Assembly (NCBI GenBank): GCA_016800925.1
Contig: JABCPU010000150.1
Location: 62,001 to 126,000, forward strand
DNA length: 64,000 nt
Reading direction: 5' to 3'
Origin: Suillus spraguei
Lineage: Eukaryota; Basidiomycota; Agaricomycetes; Boletales; Suillaceae
Translations under genes and position numbers: made by a program
Part shown: piece by piece, positions 1 through 11,656 of the stretch
Numbering within the stretch: the first letter of the stretch is position 1
How the letters are laid out: every line of letters starts with the position of its first letter
The notes under the pieces: model-generated
What the model saw: the letters and a program-made list of their open reading frames with translations, nothing else
What the model was told of the DNA's origin: nothing
The model's database searches: none

Positions 1-3000
1 AATAGAGGGTGGCCGGAGGGAACGGTAGAATGATGCGAGCATGCCTCAACATCAGGGCATTCGTGATTTAGAATATGCCAAAGGACACTGGGTATAGACT
101 AGATTAGTGTTGTCACTAACCCGTTAAAAGAATCAAAATTTAAATAGATCAGCAATTTTTGGAGGGTTGGCAACGTTAATGTACCAGTAGTCATTTGAGT
201 TAATCAGAACTTGACAGCATGAGCCTGAGGCGTGATGGCCAAAGGACGCGGAGAGGGTGATCATTGTCGCTGGTAGTCTCTTCCCGACTCGGAGTTCTCC
301 CAGAGCGCCTGATAACGTGTTGTAGGCTCCGTATTTGATGCGATCAAATTGTCACATCCCTCCAGTGTGTCCTGTGGCTCTGAGTCTTGTGATCGCTAGA
401 CTTTGAATCATTTTCGTTGATCACTCCAGTTCTCCGAGCTCTCCGCGCCATTCTCTCGGGACCATATTGCCTCTCCAATCTGCTTCGATGTGGGGGAGCT
501 CTGGCTATGGGATCATTTTTATCAGTGAATAAAGTGCACTGGCAAGCATGCTGTGTTGTGTGAAAGTGAAGGATCTCGCAGATGCTCAGCACTAGCCCAG
601 ATCAGGCATGGTGCCGCATTGAAAGTGGTCACCGAGGATCAGCTGTTGATAGATTACATGAAGAGGCATGCAAAACTAGAGTTCGGCACACCTGTACCGC
701 GTCGCTTAGTCACAACTTGGGACAAAAACTTTGCAACTTATCGGATAAGTTTAACCTTTCATCAAGCTACTTTTTAACTTAGAGCAAAAAATACATAGAG
801 ATTGTTTTACTCTGGCACAGTTTGTGCAGGCACGAGAATCCCATGCATTCCGAGGCAACAGCCGTGACCAGCTCTAATTACCATATTTAGCAATTCCGGC
901 CAAATGAATATAATGAATGAAAACTAGTATGTAGACGATTTGCATAAGTCAGTAAGATAAAGCACATTAAAACAATCAAGCACCGAGTGTAGAGAGAACC
1001 GTCGGAACAGTCCTTCTTTGAAAGACGAGATGAGCCGGACCTGCCTTCGCCCAATGACATCCGGTCATCAATTTCGGGTTGATTTCTTACATAAGTGAAG
1101 CGTTCATTTCGCGGCACTTTTAAATTAAAAATGCACTTACATAAACTGCTACTCAACAGCAAATAAATTGTTATGGAGTAGAGTTACGTATAGGCCTGCT
1201 CTCCTCGTGTAGTAAACCGACGCGGTTCACGGCGTGCTACATGCTTCTTAAATTTTCACCATTTTCGCTGGTTCAAAGCTAACGGTTTTTGATACACTCA
1301 GCTGATGGACTCAGGGAACGTAACATGATGATTGAAAGGGGTAGTACAAATTGAGTTTCCGGCTAGCTTGAAGGTTTTGGTATTGTGTCACCGTTACTCG
1401 GGCTGCACTATGCCAAACGGGAAGCAACTTGGGATTCAACTGCAAGAATATTAGAATTTTCCGTGTGTATGAATCAGCTGCCTCTCCGCCACTCGCAATA
1501 TGCCCCATTATCAGGCACGATCATTGTGCATCAATAGTAAATGCTGTTAGGCGTTTGGCTCGTGGCGCATGAGGCAGTACAGCTGCTGCTGCACAAGTTC
1601 TAGTTTGAGCCCTATACAATTGACATGTCACTCGTTACGATGATCCGAGGAGCGAATAATCCTGCTAGTAATTTATAGAGCTTTCCTTCAATCATACGAG
1701 CATGATGTGAAAGGTGTGGGCGCCGCCTGACGTGTTGGATAGTTTGTAAAACGCAGCCAAGGCACGACTACGATTAGCACCATGTAGTATGCTCCGAGCG
1801 GGGATGTAAAACATAAGATCAGGCACATGTAATATCAAAGGGGATCGCGATTTGCTGTTAACTTGGGTTTCGATTAGCATCGATACACTTGAAAGTTGAA
1901 CGTTGAGGAATACCACGGAAGTGGATGAATGCACACTCAAGGGTTATGGCGTCCAAGTTAGCTCTGATAATTATAATTAAGTTCAAAAGGTGTGGTATCA
2001 GGTCATTGATATCAAATATACGTCAGATAATCATAGAATACCGTACAATCCATATATATGTCACAGCTCGCCACTGTTGTGCCCATAATAGCATCACATC
2101 AAATATAACGTCCATATCTAATATAACGTCATATCTAATATTACCCAGGCTAGTTCACGACGAGGTACTATGCCTCGTAAGCTACAATTAATTTTCGAAC
2201 ACATGACACTACCCGATAACGTCAATCAAAATGGTAGGCTGCCTCGTTACAGGCGATGGCCTCATGCTCTTCCAAGGTTTACCAGTCCTGGATTGCACAG
2301 GAGACGACCTGATAATTCGGGGTTGTCCGTCGTTCTTAGGCCTCAAGTTTTTGTATAGTTGCCATTTCCTTCCCCTCGACGGTGATGCTGCCGAGGTGGT
2401 TGGTGTTCTCTTGGTCGGCAGATTCAATTTGTATCTGCGGGGCCTTCGAGAGAGACAGCGTCAGTCGAACTTGGGGCTTGAACGTAGGGTCAATTATGAC
2501 AGTCCCACATGGTTCGAGCATGGGGAGACCTTGCGACTTCAATTTCTCACCTGTAGGTTCAACTCCAAACTGCGATACATCCTCCTTTTCGATAAAAATA
2601 GATGGCGCGGGAAAGGCAACGTGAACATGTCTTACAATGCACGCACCGGCAGACGCATCCACTACCGGCAAAGTTGAGTTCATCTCTCTCGCCACCCGTT
2701 CTCTCTCTTCGTGGCCTAGTAATTTTCCCACTGCAGTCAAAAAGGTCTCGTGGTTCCTCTGGAACTCCTGTTAAAGAATTTACTCTTTTATCAAGTTCGT
2801 GGTGGAGCCGACGGGCCTCCGCAACACATGCCAATATAGAGAAAAGCTAGTCTGTTCGTCAGTGCGAGTTCCCAGTAAATTGTTATGCCAGAAATCGATC
2901 CCTTTGAAGCCGATGCGCTCGGGGCTGCGCTAAAGCGGCTAGGGCCTCTTTTACAGATGTGCAGAAGGACAGAGCCCGCATCAAACGCATGCTGGGTCAA

Positions 3001-3446
3001 GCAGGTCATAGTGCTGGAAGGTGATGTGGTGTGCCCCTCGTCTACATCTACACCAGTTTCTTCTTCATTATCGTTCGTGTCGTGTTCAGGGTAGATCCAG
3101 CGCGTATGAGCACCAAGATCAGTAGCAGTTTGAGCGATCATAACGGACGTGCCATCTACATCGCGGCATCTCGGGTAATAACCATTGGTATTGCTGACCT
3201 TGGTCTGGCGTGTGACATTGAGGATGCGAGATGGCGTTGTACTGGAGTATCGCGACATGTGATAGGGTATAGGTGTTGAAAGCGAAGTAATCGTCACATG
3301 CTATCCAGGTGAGTTCCTTGACTCAGTTAGTGGGGCAGACATAGCGTCACAACCTAAACGCTGATCGGAGGGCTGGCTGGCGAAGTGATTCAATGATTTG
3401 TGGCAGACAGGTGGGAAGAGCATTTGTCGGAGATTCCTATTACAGC
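1..3446. repeat. Dispersed repeat S, copy 1 (runs off the left edge)
   Basis: Most of this stretch recurs in the same orientation at 18,490-21,170, and its right part recurs at 43,530-45,080. Positions 1,320-2,200 recur inverted at 36,560-37,430. Matching landmarks with copy 2 include the opening block (1-330 against 18,500-18,830), the block around 1,320-1,430 (against 19,870-19,990) and the block around 2,930-3,250 (against 20,200-20,550). The copies differ by many substitutions and indels, so the duplications are old. Copy 1 carries about 1.3 kb (1,605-2,900) that is missing from copy 2, part of which is present in copy 3. I could not find termini, target duplications or a mobility gene, so the class of this repeat is unknown. 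Confidence 0.75.
2336..3297 (-). pseudogene. Remnant of an unidentified protein gene inside repeat S
   Basis: On the minus strand two open stretches face each other across a gap: 3,297-2,791, which is acidic in the middle (EHDTNDNEEETGVDVDEG), and 2,834-2,336. The second contains the segment LHHELDKRVNSLTGVPEEPR followed in another frame by FGVEPTGEKLKSQGLPM. The same segments recur in broken form in S copy 3 at 44,120-43,794 (LHHELDKKANSS, EEPRDLFDSSGKIT, FGVEPTGQKSNSQGLP). This shows that a protein-coding family was once present in the repeat. I do not recognise the family. The frame changes inside the conserved segments suggest every copy here is dead. Confidence 0.35.
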
Positions 3447-3450
3447 TCTT

Positions 3451-4437
3451 TGCATAAAGGATGGCAGTGGCGTGAAATTTAGCTCCTTGTCCATATACGC
3501 TCACATTCCCTGTAACATTATGCCATTTATAACTATTATTCCTTCCTCTAAAAAAACACAAGAGCCTGCTAGAGCATGACAGTGACCTTATTTTCGCATT
3601 GTCCATTACAAGGACACTGAAGGGACCAGGATAGGCCAAACACTTTGGGAGCCGACAAAGTTTTTTTTGGTACGTCGACAGTATATTCATGGCGAGACTC
3701 ACAACAATGTTCTCAAGCCACTGTAGGAACAACTCCCGTGTCATAAAGCCTTCGACAACAGTTGCAGCAACAATGCCATCCAGTTTGAGAAGGGTTTCTG
3801 TGGATGTCCGCCGTCCACACACAAACACCTGCTTTTTCTCTGCATGTGTACCTGTCCTTGATCGTCCATAGCGTCTACCAGGTGTTCGCTCGTCTTTCGA
3901 GGTCTCGTCAATAAATCCCAACTCTGATGGATCATACTGAGCCATGCATGCGATGAATGCAGCACAGAGAGTATTGTTTCGTTCTTGCGCTTGAGTTTCT
4001 TGTAGTTCACATCACTGGTACGTTCGAGCTCACGGAAGATTGTTGTGAAATGGACAGATATGAATTGGTTTGTTGTGAGGTGCATGAGCTCGTCCAAAAA
4101 TAGTCAGGGTTCTGCCTTACAAGACGAAGCAGGCAATCAATATTTTCACAATCGAGAGCACGCAGACGACGCATTGCTGTGCTAGGCTGATGGTTCACAA
4201 AATCACCGGTTTCGCGCCAGAGCCTCAAAATCTGCAGGAGTCTAGGATGTCGCGAAGGCTCAGAAGGTTCTGTTCATGGAGTCGGATTGCTGCAAGTTTT
4301 ATGTCACTTGCGAAATCCCATGTTGCGAAGATGATAATAAGGGTAGTACAATGCTACAGAAGCTAAATTTCACTAAGTCCAACATTTTCTAATTGAACGA
4401 AAATTTCATGCCACTGCCATCCTTTATGCAAAGAGAG
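3451..4437 (-). mobile_element. Tc1/mariner-type element, internally deleted
   Basis: The ends are inverted copies of each other: 'ctttgcataaaggatggcag' begins near 3,454 and its complement ends near 4,433, with roughly 30 bases matching at each end. The left end is preceded by TA (3,447-3,448); a matching TA at the right end is not certain. The roughly 1-kb length is short for a complete element, and the coding part is truncated. It lies inside repeat S copy 1: the sequence on the left side (3,300-3,440) continues S, which implies the element inserted after S was in place. Confidence 0.7.
3590..4228 (-). pseudogene. Tc1/mariner (DDE_3) transposase fragment
   Basis: Minus-strand reading begins with a helix-turn-helix-like segment (LRLWRETGDFVNH at 4,228, then LRLVRQNPDYF). 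It continues in shifted frames through TIFRELERT to the DDE domain near 3,945-3,600: FIDETSKDERTPGRRYGRS, KKQVFVCGRRTS, DGIVAATVVEG and VLVMDNAKI. These are strong signatures of fungal Tc1-like transposases, giving the first D (FIDE) and second D (MDNA). A likely intron with a gtgagt donor lies between LENIV and the YPGP segment. The third catalytic residue and the C-terminal third are missing because the sequence jumps to the right terminal repeat. At least two frameshifts lie in the N-terminal half. It cannot encode an active enzyme. Confidence 0.8.
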
Positions 4438-4780
4438 CAAATAATAACCCTACTCCACATGTACAACGGGTTATTTCATCTGCAAAACTGCTGAAATGAA
4501 CGCTTCTCTTGCCTATGCTAAGCGTGTTATGAACATTTACAGTAGCAGCGATGGAGGGATGCGATTGGTTGGTCACTCCGATTATCATGTTAGCACTCAG
4601 GCGAGATTTTATCAGCGAGTTGATTGTCTTATCAATCCAAAAAGCATCTAATCAAGACCAAGACCATTGCGCCTGCAGTACTGTGTTTACAAATGATGTT
4701 GCTACCAGCAAGAATGTAAGATCAATGCTAAAGAGTATACTCAGTGTCCAATGATCCATGCAACATGTTATACATCTCAT

Positions 4781-5047
4781 CAGGAAATTCGCACATTCCT
4801 TAACGTGCCCTTATGCGGACTTATTTACACTTAACTGCCTTGGTGAAATTGAATCTACTTGTCCAAAATTTCAACGTGAATGAATTCAGAAAAAAAAAGT
4901 TGAGATATATTAATATACATGTTTTATTGTATTTCGCACTCAAAAAATATAAGATATGCCAGGTGAATGATGTGAGAGAGAGCAAACAAGTTTTGAGATA
5001 AGTGAGTTAAGCTGATTAAGCACGTCAAGGAATGTGTGAATTTCCTG
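4781..5047 (-). mobile_element. MITE 'M', copy 1 (267 bp)
   Basis: The ends are near-perfect inverted repeats of about 28 bp (caggaaattc.cacattcctt and its complement) and the interior is non-coding and AT-rich. Flanking dinucleotides are AT on both sides (4,779-4,780 and 5,048-5,049). The same element occurs inverted at 31,181-31,446 with the same AT flanks and high similarity along the whole length. It interrupts the last codons of the Plavaka transposase: taking it out together with one AT joins DKE to HEMYN and reaches a stop at 4,730. Confidence 0.85.
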
Positions 5048-5548
5048 ATGCTCCTTGTCTGCATAACGGTTAAGATAAAAGTGGTCATAGTGCTCTTGAG
5101 ACGTCGCTGAAGTCAAAGAACGGTCAACCCTTTCTCCATACACTGGGACCAACTCTGCACTGTGTGTTACCTCTGTTATGGGAATGACAAACTCAGTGTG
5201 GGTTTGGGGCTGCATTGCAGGTGGATAGACCCTCTTGAGCATCCACAACTGAGTGTCCTCTAGATCCTTGGGGGTTTTTACAATATGAAAAGGTTGGACA
5301 TACAGGAGGGGGTGCGATAAGAAGCCAGGGAGCATTGCAGTTGAGTGCTGAGGTGGAGTCAGCTGGAATATGATGCAAACTTGAGCAACTGAAACTAGAC
5401 AATAGATGTTGTCAGTACATGGATGATAGGTAGTATAAACCAACTTACAACCAGGGTTATTTGCGCCTTGATCCATGTCTAAGAAAATTGCATCACAATT
5501 TCCAGATGGAAATGCATCACTTGGTGGTTCTGCTTGGACAGCTTGGCT

Positions 5549-6317
5549 TGTCATATACCATACTTCCAAACCCAGATCCGACCATATCCGATCAGATCTG
5601 ATCGATTCCATTTCCGTCCGGTCCACAGATCCTGTCCGGACCACCCATCCGAATGTGCTCACTTCTCGCACCTTAACTCCCTTGTGTATATCTGCGTCTA
5701 TCTCCTTTCATCTTTCCTCCTGTGTCCGGTATTCCGGCTGTGTATATTTCCATCCTGCATCACTAACCCGTTACCTGTGTTCATTTCCGATTCATGCTTA
5801 CTGATCCGCTGTGCATTAACTAATAGACTTCCGTTACACTTCGTACATAGCCCTCGGTCCCGGACTTGTTGATTATCCGTCTTAGATACTTACAGTATAT
5901 AAACCACTTGTAGATCTCCGTAGAACCTTAGTTCAAATATCATCTTAGATTCTGCTCATTCTGCTTCCTCCGGACTTAAGCCGCTTTCCGCGCTAAGTCA
6001 TCTTCTGAGACTTAGGATTGATTCCTATAGTCTATATCTCTGACTCTATCTTCGGATAGTCTATCTCTGTTAGTTTCTAGTTAGGAACTTGTTCCGAAGC
6101 TAGTCTTAATCTTCGTTCTATTCTTACGTTCCGGATAACCTTCGGACGTATCATATCCAATACCTTCGGACGTCCGGATCCATCACGCAACCTCTTCCGG
6201 ATCTTCGGACATATAACTTCTCCCTGAAATAAGGGGCATTACTTGGGAAAGGGGCACAGTGCACGAACTGAGGCCAAAGCCCTTCGGATCTCTCTACCTT
6301 TGAGTACGGTCTTAACA
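5549..6317 (+). mobile_element. Solo LTR of family A, copy A1
   Basis: The 769-bp unit starts TGTCATATACC and ends GGTCTTAACA, so it has the TG...CA ends of an LTR. It is flanked by GGCT on both sides (5,545-5,548 and 6,318-6,321). A TATA-like box (gtatataaacc) lies about 350 bp from the 5' end, as expected for an LTR promoter. A second copy, inverted and 770 bp long, is at 8,968-9,737. No internal gag-pol region lies between them, so each is a solo LTR left by recombination. It landed a few bases from solo LTR B1 inside the Plavaka gene. Confidence 0.85.
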
Positions 6318-6324
6318 GGCTTGG

Positions 6325-6734
6325 TGTTACGAACTGGGGTGGCATCACCAGCGACAGTGATAAGACACAGCCGGTCTGCTGGGAGGTTCAATCGAAGAGT
6401 CGCAACTCTAAGATGATCGGTAGAATAGAGACTAAGACTAAGGAGTGCTTAGACTTAGAGATGATTCAGATGACTTAGGTTGGAGACCTAAGTGAAGGAT
6501 ATTCCAGGTAAAACCCAGTAAGATTAAAGTGAAGTATACAAGCGTAATACAACGTGCTTAAATAAGCCAATATGTGCACACGGACCAAGAAAGACGTGAG
6601 AAGGTAAGTGCATATCCAAAGGAGGAAGGCCACTATAGTACAGATGCGTTGAGCATATGAGTTGGAATCTCATTACGTAATATACACGATAGAGTCGAAA
6701 GAGAAAATGAATAGGGGCACGTACAACTGTAACA
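6325..6734 (+). mobile_element. Solo LTR of family B, copy B1
   Basis: The 410-bp unit starts TGTTACGAACTGG and ends ACTGTAACA, giving the short inverted ends TGTTAC...GTAACA. A perfect 5-bp duplication CTTGG flanks it (6,320-6,324 and 6,735-6,739). It is related to an inverted 472-bp copy at 11,657-12,128, which has about 70 extra bases internally. Removing B1 and A1 with one copy of each target duplication gives the uninterrupted Plavaka frame IMPSQAVQAEPPSDAF, which supports the boundaries. Confidence 0.85.
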
Positions 6735-8967
6735 CTTGGCATGATAATTGATGGGCGAAATGTTGAATGCAGTTGAATACAAAACTTAGACCAAACTTTG
6801 ATTGCTAAACATCTGGAAGCACTCTTGGACATCATCTGTGTACCACTGAACATATTCTGTGACCTTCTGATGAAGATCAGGGAGTCCATACATGTGCATC
6901 ACATCAGGCCAGCTGAGATTGGAGCCATCAGGAGAGCGAGTGACAGTAAGTGCTGCATTGGTGCTATTGGAGAGGATGCCCTTTATAAAATGATTGTGTA
7001 TAGGCCTAGGGGCACTATAATGGTATTGATCATCAGCGGCAACATGAGAAACCCATGCCATTGTTGTATCCGTAGCATATACCTCCTCATCTTCATCGAC
7101 AACGGCATGAATGAGAGCTTGGTTGTGTTGGTGAAGAAGTAGATATAAATTGAACTGCTGCATCTGCTCTTCACGATCAAGGATGTGGACAATCTGCTCC
7201 ATGAAATCTTTCTGTTTGCTTGTTCTAGTGAATGGGCTTTTGCAATGCATGATTAGAAGCCATTCACTAACATCCGCAGTGAACTGAACCAGTCCACCAT
7301 TGTTCCTAATGGCCTCTGAAAAGCTCAGAAGGAGTTCGAGCTTTGGTATGTAGAAGTCCTCCTTGACGCTGTTTTTCCCCTGACGTGCTTCAGCTTCCAG
7401 GATCACCACCTTGCAATTGTGGAATTCGTCAAGTGATGCTTGCATTGCTTCAATGCTTGAGTCTGTATGGATGGGGTTCTGTGCTTGATACATGAAGTCA
7501 ATGAGAGCATGAATAGATCATATGAATTCAGGAGGAGCAGCGCCCAAAATCATGGCGACGATGGTATGCTGGATATCACGATGCTCTTGTCTAGTCATCT
7601 GCACAACATATGAGATCCCAGAAGAGAAGTGACGCACACCAATACACTTATGATGACTCTTGTAGCATGCGTCGAGCTCATCACTTCCAACCAGTTCTTT
7701 ACACCACTGCAACAGATGGTTGAAGAAGAATTTGTGCAGGGGGTGAAGGATTTCAGGGACAAGGAAAATAAAAACTTGTGTAAGCGGCCAGTCACACCAG
7801 AACAGAAGATGGATGCCTAGAAGGAAAAGCTCCTTTGCCTTCTTCTGGAAGCGATCAAGATTCCATGGGTCAATTGACTGAGCAAGAACGTGCAGTAGTT
7901 CAAGAGTATGATCTGCTGTGCGAGGATCATGATGGTTGGCATTTCCAAATTGCTTGTGAGTGGCCAGCGTGATGGGGGAAGCATTCTTTGACACAGAGGC
8001 GATCATTAATTGTTCTGGAAGGTCTGCAATCCAAGTGACAAGAGGTGTAAAGCAATATCGAAGTTCACCAAAGGGATCAGGCATAAACTCACCAACTTTT
8101 GCTGTGATTTTTAAGCTGGCAAAGACTAAGTCGACACACTTGTGCCAGACACGCGACTTCAGGATTGTGTGATAATAATTGGGATGTGTTTCAAACTTGG
8201 GGATTGGTATATACACCACACATTGCCAAGCGTGGGATGTAGCCTTCATACGAATGTCAGAGTCAATGTTGCTGATAGTGAGGAAAAGAGGGTGCATTTC
8301 AAGACCACCCATCTGTCTTGTGACTGGTGTCTTGTCTGATGCAGCTATTATGGGCATGATAGTCGCCCCTTCAGGCAGCTGATCCTGGAATAGTCAATAG
8401 TTAAAAATGTGACAATACAGAAAGGAAGCACATACCTGTGTCAAGAATGCTTGATTTGCTGTGAACCACTCTCCATACTCTCGCTGCACACCTTCTCAGA
8501 CATGTAGAGGGTCAAAGACATATTCTGAGCAAAAATTGGATTTCCAAAGAAACTCTTTGTGACTTCAAGACCATCACACCATATTAGATGAATGGGAGTG
8601 GCAGTGGTGTACCCCTGGACTTCAAACTGTGCAGTCTGCCATTTGGACCTGGGAGGTAAAAGGTCCATCCAGGACAATAGCTCTTGAGCACTTGAAAATG
8701 AGAGCTTATCTTTCACATTGAACTGATAATGTGGAGTTAGCAAGTAGTATACAGACAGAATATGTAAAATACCCAAGACAGTTTGAGAAAACAATCAATC
8801 TCCATCTGCATCATGGTCTCAACTAGAAATTTACCCAGTACAGATTTTCCACCTGTTTTGGCTCATGTTTATCATCCTGAATTTGCTGAAATATGTTCTG
8901 TCCTTCTCCATAGACATAGTCCGATAATGAATGGTGTGAGCAGTCCAATTGAATCCATCCTCCATGG

Positions 8968-9737
8968 TGTTAAGACCGTATTCAAAGGTAGAGAGATCCG
9001 AAGGGCTTTGGCCTCAGTTCATGCACTGTGCCCCTTTCTTGAGTAATGCCCCTTATTTCAGGGAGAAGTTATTCATCCAAAGATCTGGAAGGAGTTGCAT
9101 GACGGATCTGGGCATCTGAAGGTATCAGATATGATACATCTGAAGGTTATTCGGAACGTAAGGATAGAACAAAGATTAAGGCTAGCTTCGGAATGAGTTC
9201 CTAACTAGAAACTAACGGAGGTAGACTATCCGAAGATAGAGTCAGAGATATATCCTATAGGAATCAATCCTAAGTCTCGGAAGGTGACTTTAGAGCAGAG
9301 GGTGGCTCAAGTCCGGAAGAAGCGGAATGAGCAGAATCTAAGATGATATTTGAACTAAGGTTCTACGGAGATCTACAAGTGGTTTATATACTGTAAGTAT
9401 CTAAGACGGATAATCAACAAGTCTGGGACCGAGGGCTATGTACGAAGTGTAACGGAAGTCTATTAGTTAATGCACAGCAGATCAGTAAGCATGAATCGGA
9501 AATGAACACAGGAAACGGATCAGTGACACAGGACAGAAATATAAACAGCCGGAATACCGGAAACAGGAGGAATGACAAAAGGAGATAGACGCAGATATAC
9601 ACAAGGGAGTTAAGGTGCAAGAAGTGAGCACATTCAGATGGGTGGTACGGACAGGATCTGTGGACCAGACAGAAATGGAATTGATCGGATCAGATCAGAT
9701 ATGGTTGGATCTGGGATTAGAAGTATGGTATATGACA
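8968..9737 (-). mobile_element. Solo LTR of family A, copy A2
   Basis: This is the inverted counterpart of A1. On the minus strand it starts TGTCATATACC and ends CTTAACA. A perfect CATGG duplication flanks it on the plus strand (8,963-8,967 and 9,738-9,742). It sits in the N-terminal coding region of the Plavaka transposase: deleting it with one CATGG joins GADETM to EDGFNW without a frame change. The TATA-like box is near 9,385. Confidence 0.88.
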
Positions 9738-10001
9738 CATGGTCTCATCTGCTCCAGACTTCCCATCATGATGTCTGTGGGTTCCGCATAATGCAGGAGG
9801 CTTGGCCATGTGTCCTTTGGATCCTGATGGCCAGCACGTCTTGGTTGGATCATTTAGGTGAGAAAGCAAGTCATAGATGGATGGAAAACATTGTCGGCAG
9901 TCTGAGTTATGGCAGGTCACAGCAGGATCTCTTGCATTGTCAGAAATGATTTGCTGAGGCCAAGGAATGTTGTCTACTGGTACATTATTAACATCATCCA
10001 T

Positions 10002-10132
10002 CGTGATTCAAGCGTTTCAGATCCGCATTGGAATGTTGACCGCAAAATTCTTCTAAGTCTTTCAAACTCCAACACTTCCCGCTTTGACTACTGACAAGTC
10101 AGTACATATCATGATATCTACTCGCTAATGCC
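10002..10132. promoter_or_regulatory. Divergent promoter region between the Plavaka transposase and the next ORF
   Basis: A 131-bp gap separates the transposase start (minus strand) from the first ATG of the plus-strand ORF. The head-to-head arrangement implies a shared promoter region. I see no clear TATA box. Confidence 0.35.
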
Positions 10133-11133
10133 ATGCCTCTCCCCCCCAGAGTTCATCTCCCCCAAAGTTCATCTCCCCCCCAGAGCTCATCACCTCCATT
10201 CAGCGATAGACCACTTACCCCACCCAACAATTCAAACAATTGTTTTGTAAGCCCTCATATCATTCAGGGTTACACACCATCTCTTCCAGCCCATGGCATT
10301 GTCCACCACCTCTCTCAGTATACAGCCTGTGCAAAATCAAAATTTACTCCCTATATATGGCCTGCTGGGCCCAGTGCACCAGAACTGCATTGGACAAGGA
10401 GGTCAATACTTAGAAATGATCACGCTGATATATCATTAACTGATGCAAAAGCGGTACATTACATTCAATGCTTATCTATCTATGGGTGGCATTCGATAAG
10501 ATTGAACAGGCTGCTACTATTTTTTGGTGTGGCCTGCAGAGCATGGACAGGGAGATTATCACACAAGCTGTTTCTGCAAAGCAAGCGACTCATGAAAAGT
10601 TGCGCTTGTGTCTCCTTATGACTGCATGGGAGATAGAGGAGACCAAGTGTCATAAAAGACTTCTTGACCTACTTCAGCAGCGGAATGCCCAGGAATATGT
10701 TGAAGCATCCAAGGAAGCTCACTTGTTTGAAAGATTCATGACCCACTGTCACACAAACCAGCTCAAAGATGACTTTGACTTTGGTGTTGGAACTTATGAG
10801 AGGGAGCTACAAGCATTCGGTGTTTCAGAGGAGCAATCAAATCAACTTGAGGCCTTCGCAGTAGATCACAACTTCCACGACCCCAACCAGACAATAACCA
10901 AGGATAGATATCCCATGGATCGCTTCATCAACGGTGCTGAATCAGACGATGATGACAAAATATGTTATGATGACGAAGACTGGAACTCACATTCCAGAGG
11001 TGAAGCACCTGAGGGGGAAGAGTATGAGTATGATGAGTCCATATCAGAAGTTAGTTCCGATGGATTGGGCATCAAAGGTGAAGGGTTTGTCTTGGAAGCA
11101 AGTTCTGAGGTAACCCCCTCATTTCTCTACTAA
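10133..11133 (+). pseudogene. Unidentified ORF divergent from the Plavaka transposase
   Basis: The reading starts with a Pro/Ser-rich segment (MPLPPRVHLPQSSSPPQSSS) and then has to change frame near 10,450 to enter a long open stretch, 10,468-11,133. That stretch includes DKIEQAATIFWCGLQSMDRE and ends in a strongly acidic tail (ESDDDDKICYDDEDW, EGEEYEYDESISE). No domain is recognisable. A Pro-rich head plus an acidic tail would suit a DNA- or chromatin-associated accessory protein, but that is a guess. Its head-to-head position next to the transposase suggests it belongs to the same element. An unrecognised intron could explain the frame change, so it may not be dead. Confidence 0.45.
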
Positions 11134-11656
11134 TATGTAAGCACTTACTACTATTTCTACAGTGATCAAGTATATATCAATTGGATATTCTCAACCGATC
11201 TGCATGTAGCTTGGGGTCCCTCTGTTTACCCTTCTGTTTCCCGACGATCCAGTGTACTCCATATGACATGTTTGCATCTTGTGTTTCGACAACATGTAGA
11301 CAGTGTTTCCCTTCTTGTATCAAATTTTTGTAGTGCTTGACTGATCCCTGATATAATTACATGTTCACCATGTGTGTTCAAACCAAATTCTAGGCTCCAC
11401 CCTCGATTTACCACCTCAATGAAACATGTATCTAACTCATCAACGATCAGTGCCATTATAAATTTAGTTCTGTTCCCCTTGCCCCTCAGCTTCTCCAGCT
11501 CACTCTAAGTATGCCTCACAAGAAACCATCGAAGGAAAAGCAGAAGTCAAAGGTGCAATATCAATTCTTTGTCATTGCTACCAACTAACATATTTGTAGC
11601 AATTACCGAAATATCCAGAGTCCACAGGGAAGAACCCATGTGGAAATACTGCCAGC

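Larger units (their letters stand above)
4730..10001 (-). pseudogene. Plavaka-type DDE transposase, broken by four insertions and frameshifts
   Basis: The start codon is at 10,001-9,999 and the N terminus carries a C2H2-like finger (CHNSDCRQCF...H). Conserved Plavaka-family segments follow in order: WMDLLPPRSKW and LIWCDGLEV (about 8,690-8,580), SDKTPVTRQMGG and MHPLFLTISNIDSDIRMK (8,340-8,260), YCFTPLVTWIADLPE (about 8,050), ATHKQFGN and HDPRTADHTL (7,960-7,900), FWCDWPLTQVF (about 7,800), VRHFSSGISYVVQMTRQEHR (about 7,620), FYIPKLELLLSF (about 7,350). The C terminus VIPITEVTHSAELVPVYGE and HFYLNRYADKE is at 5,190-5,055. Solo LTRs at 8,968-9,737, 6,325-6,734 and 5,549-6,317 and the MITE at 4,781-5,047 cut it. 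A separate one-base shift lies near 6,800, and the 8,800-8,965 stretch is also frame-broken. Several short introns remain visible. It is the mobility gene of an element whose outer ends I could not place. Confidence 0.85.

Noticed and set aside
6325..6750. Family B as an introner-like element, because both copies sit in the same orientation to the host gene with a GTAYGT near one edge
   Set aside because: The match continues past the GT into the true LTR end, and target duplications plus frame restoration fit a solo LTR insertion in exons.
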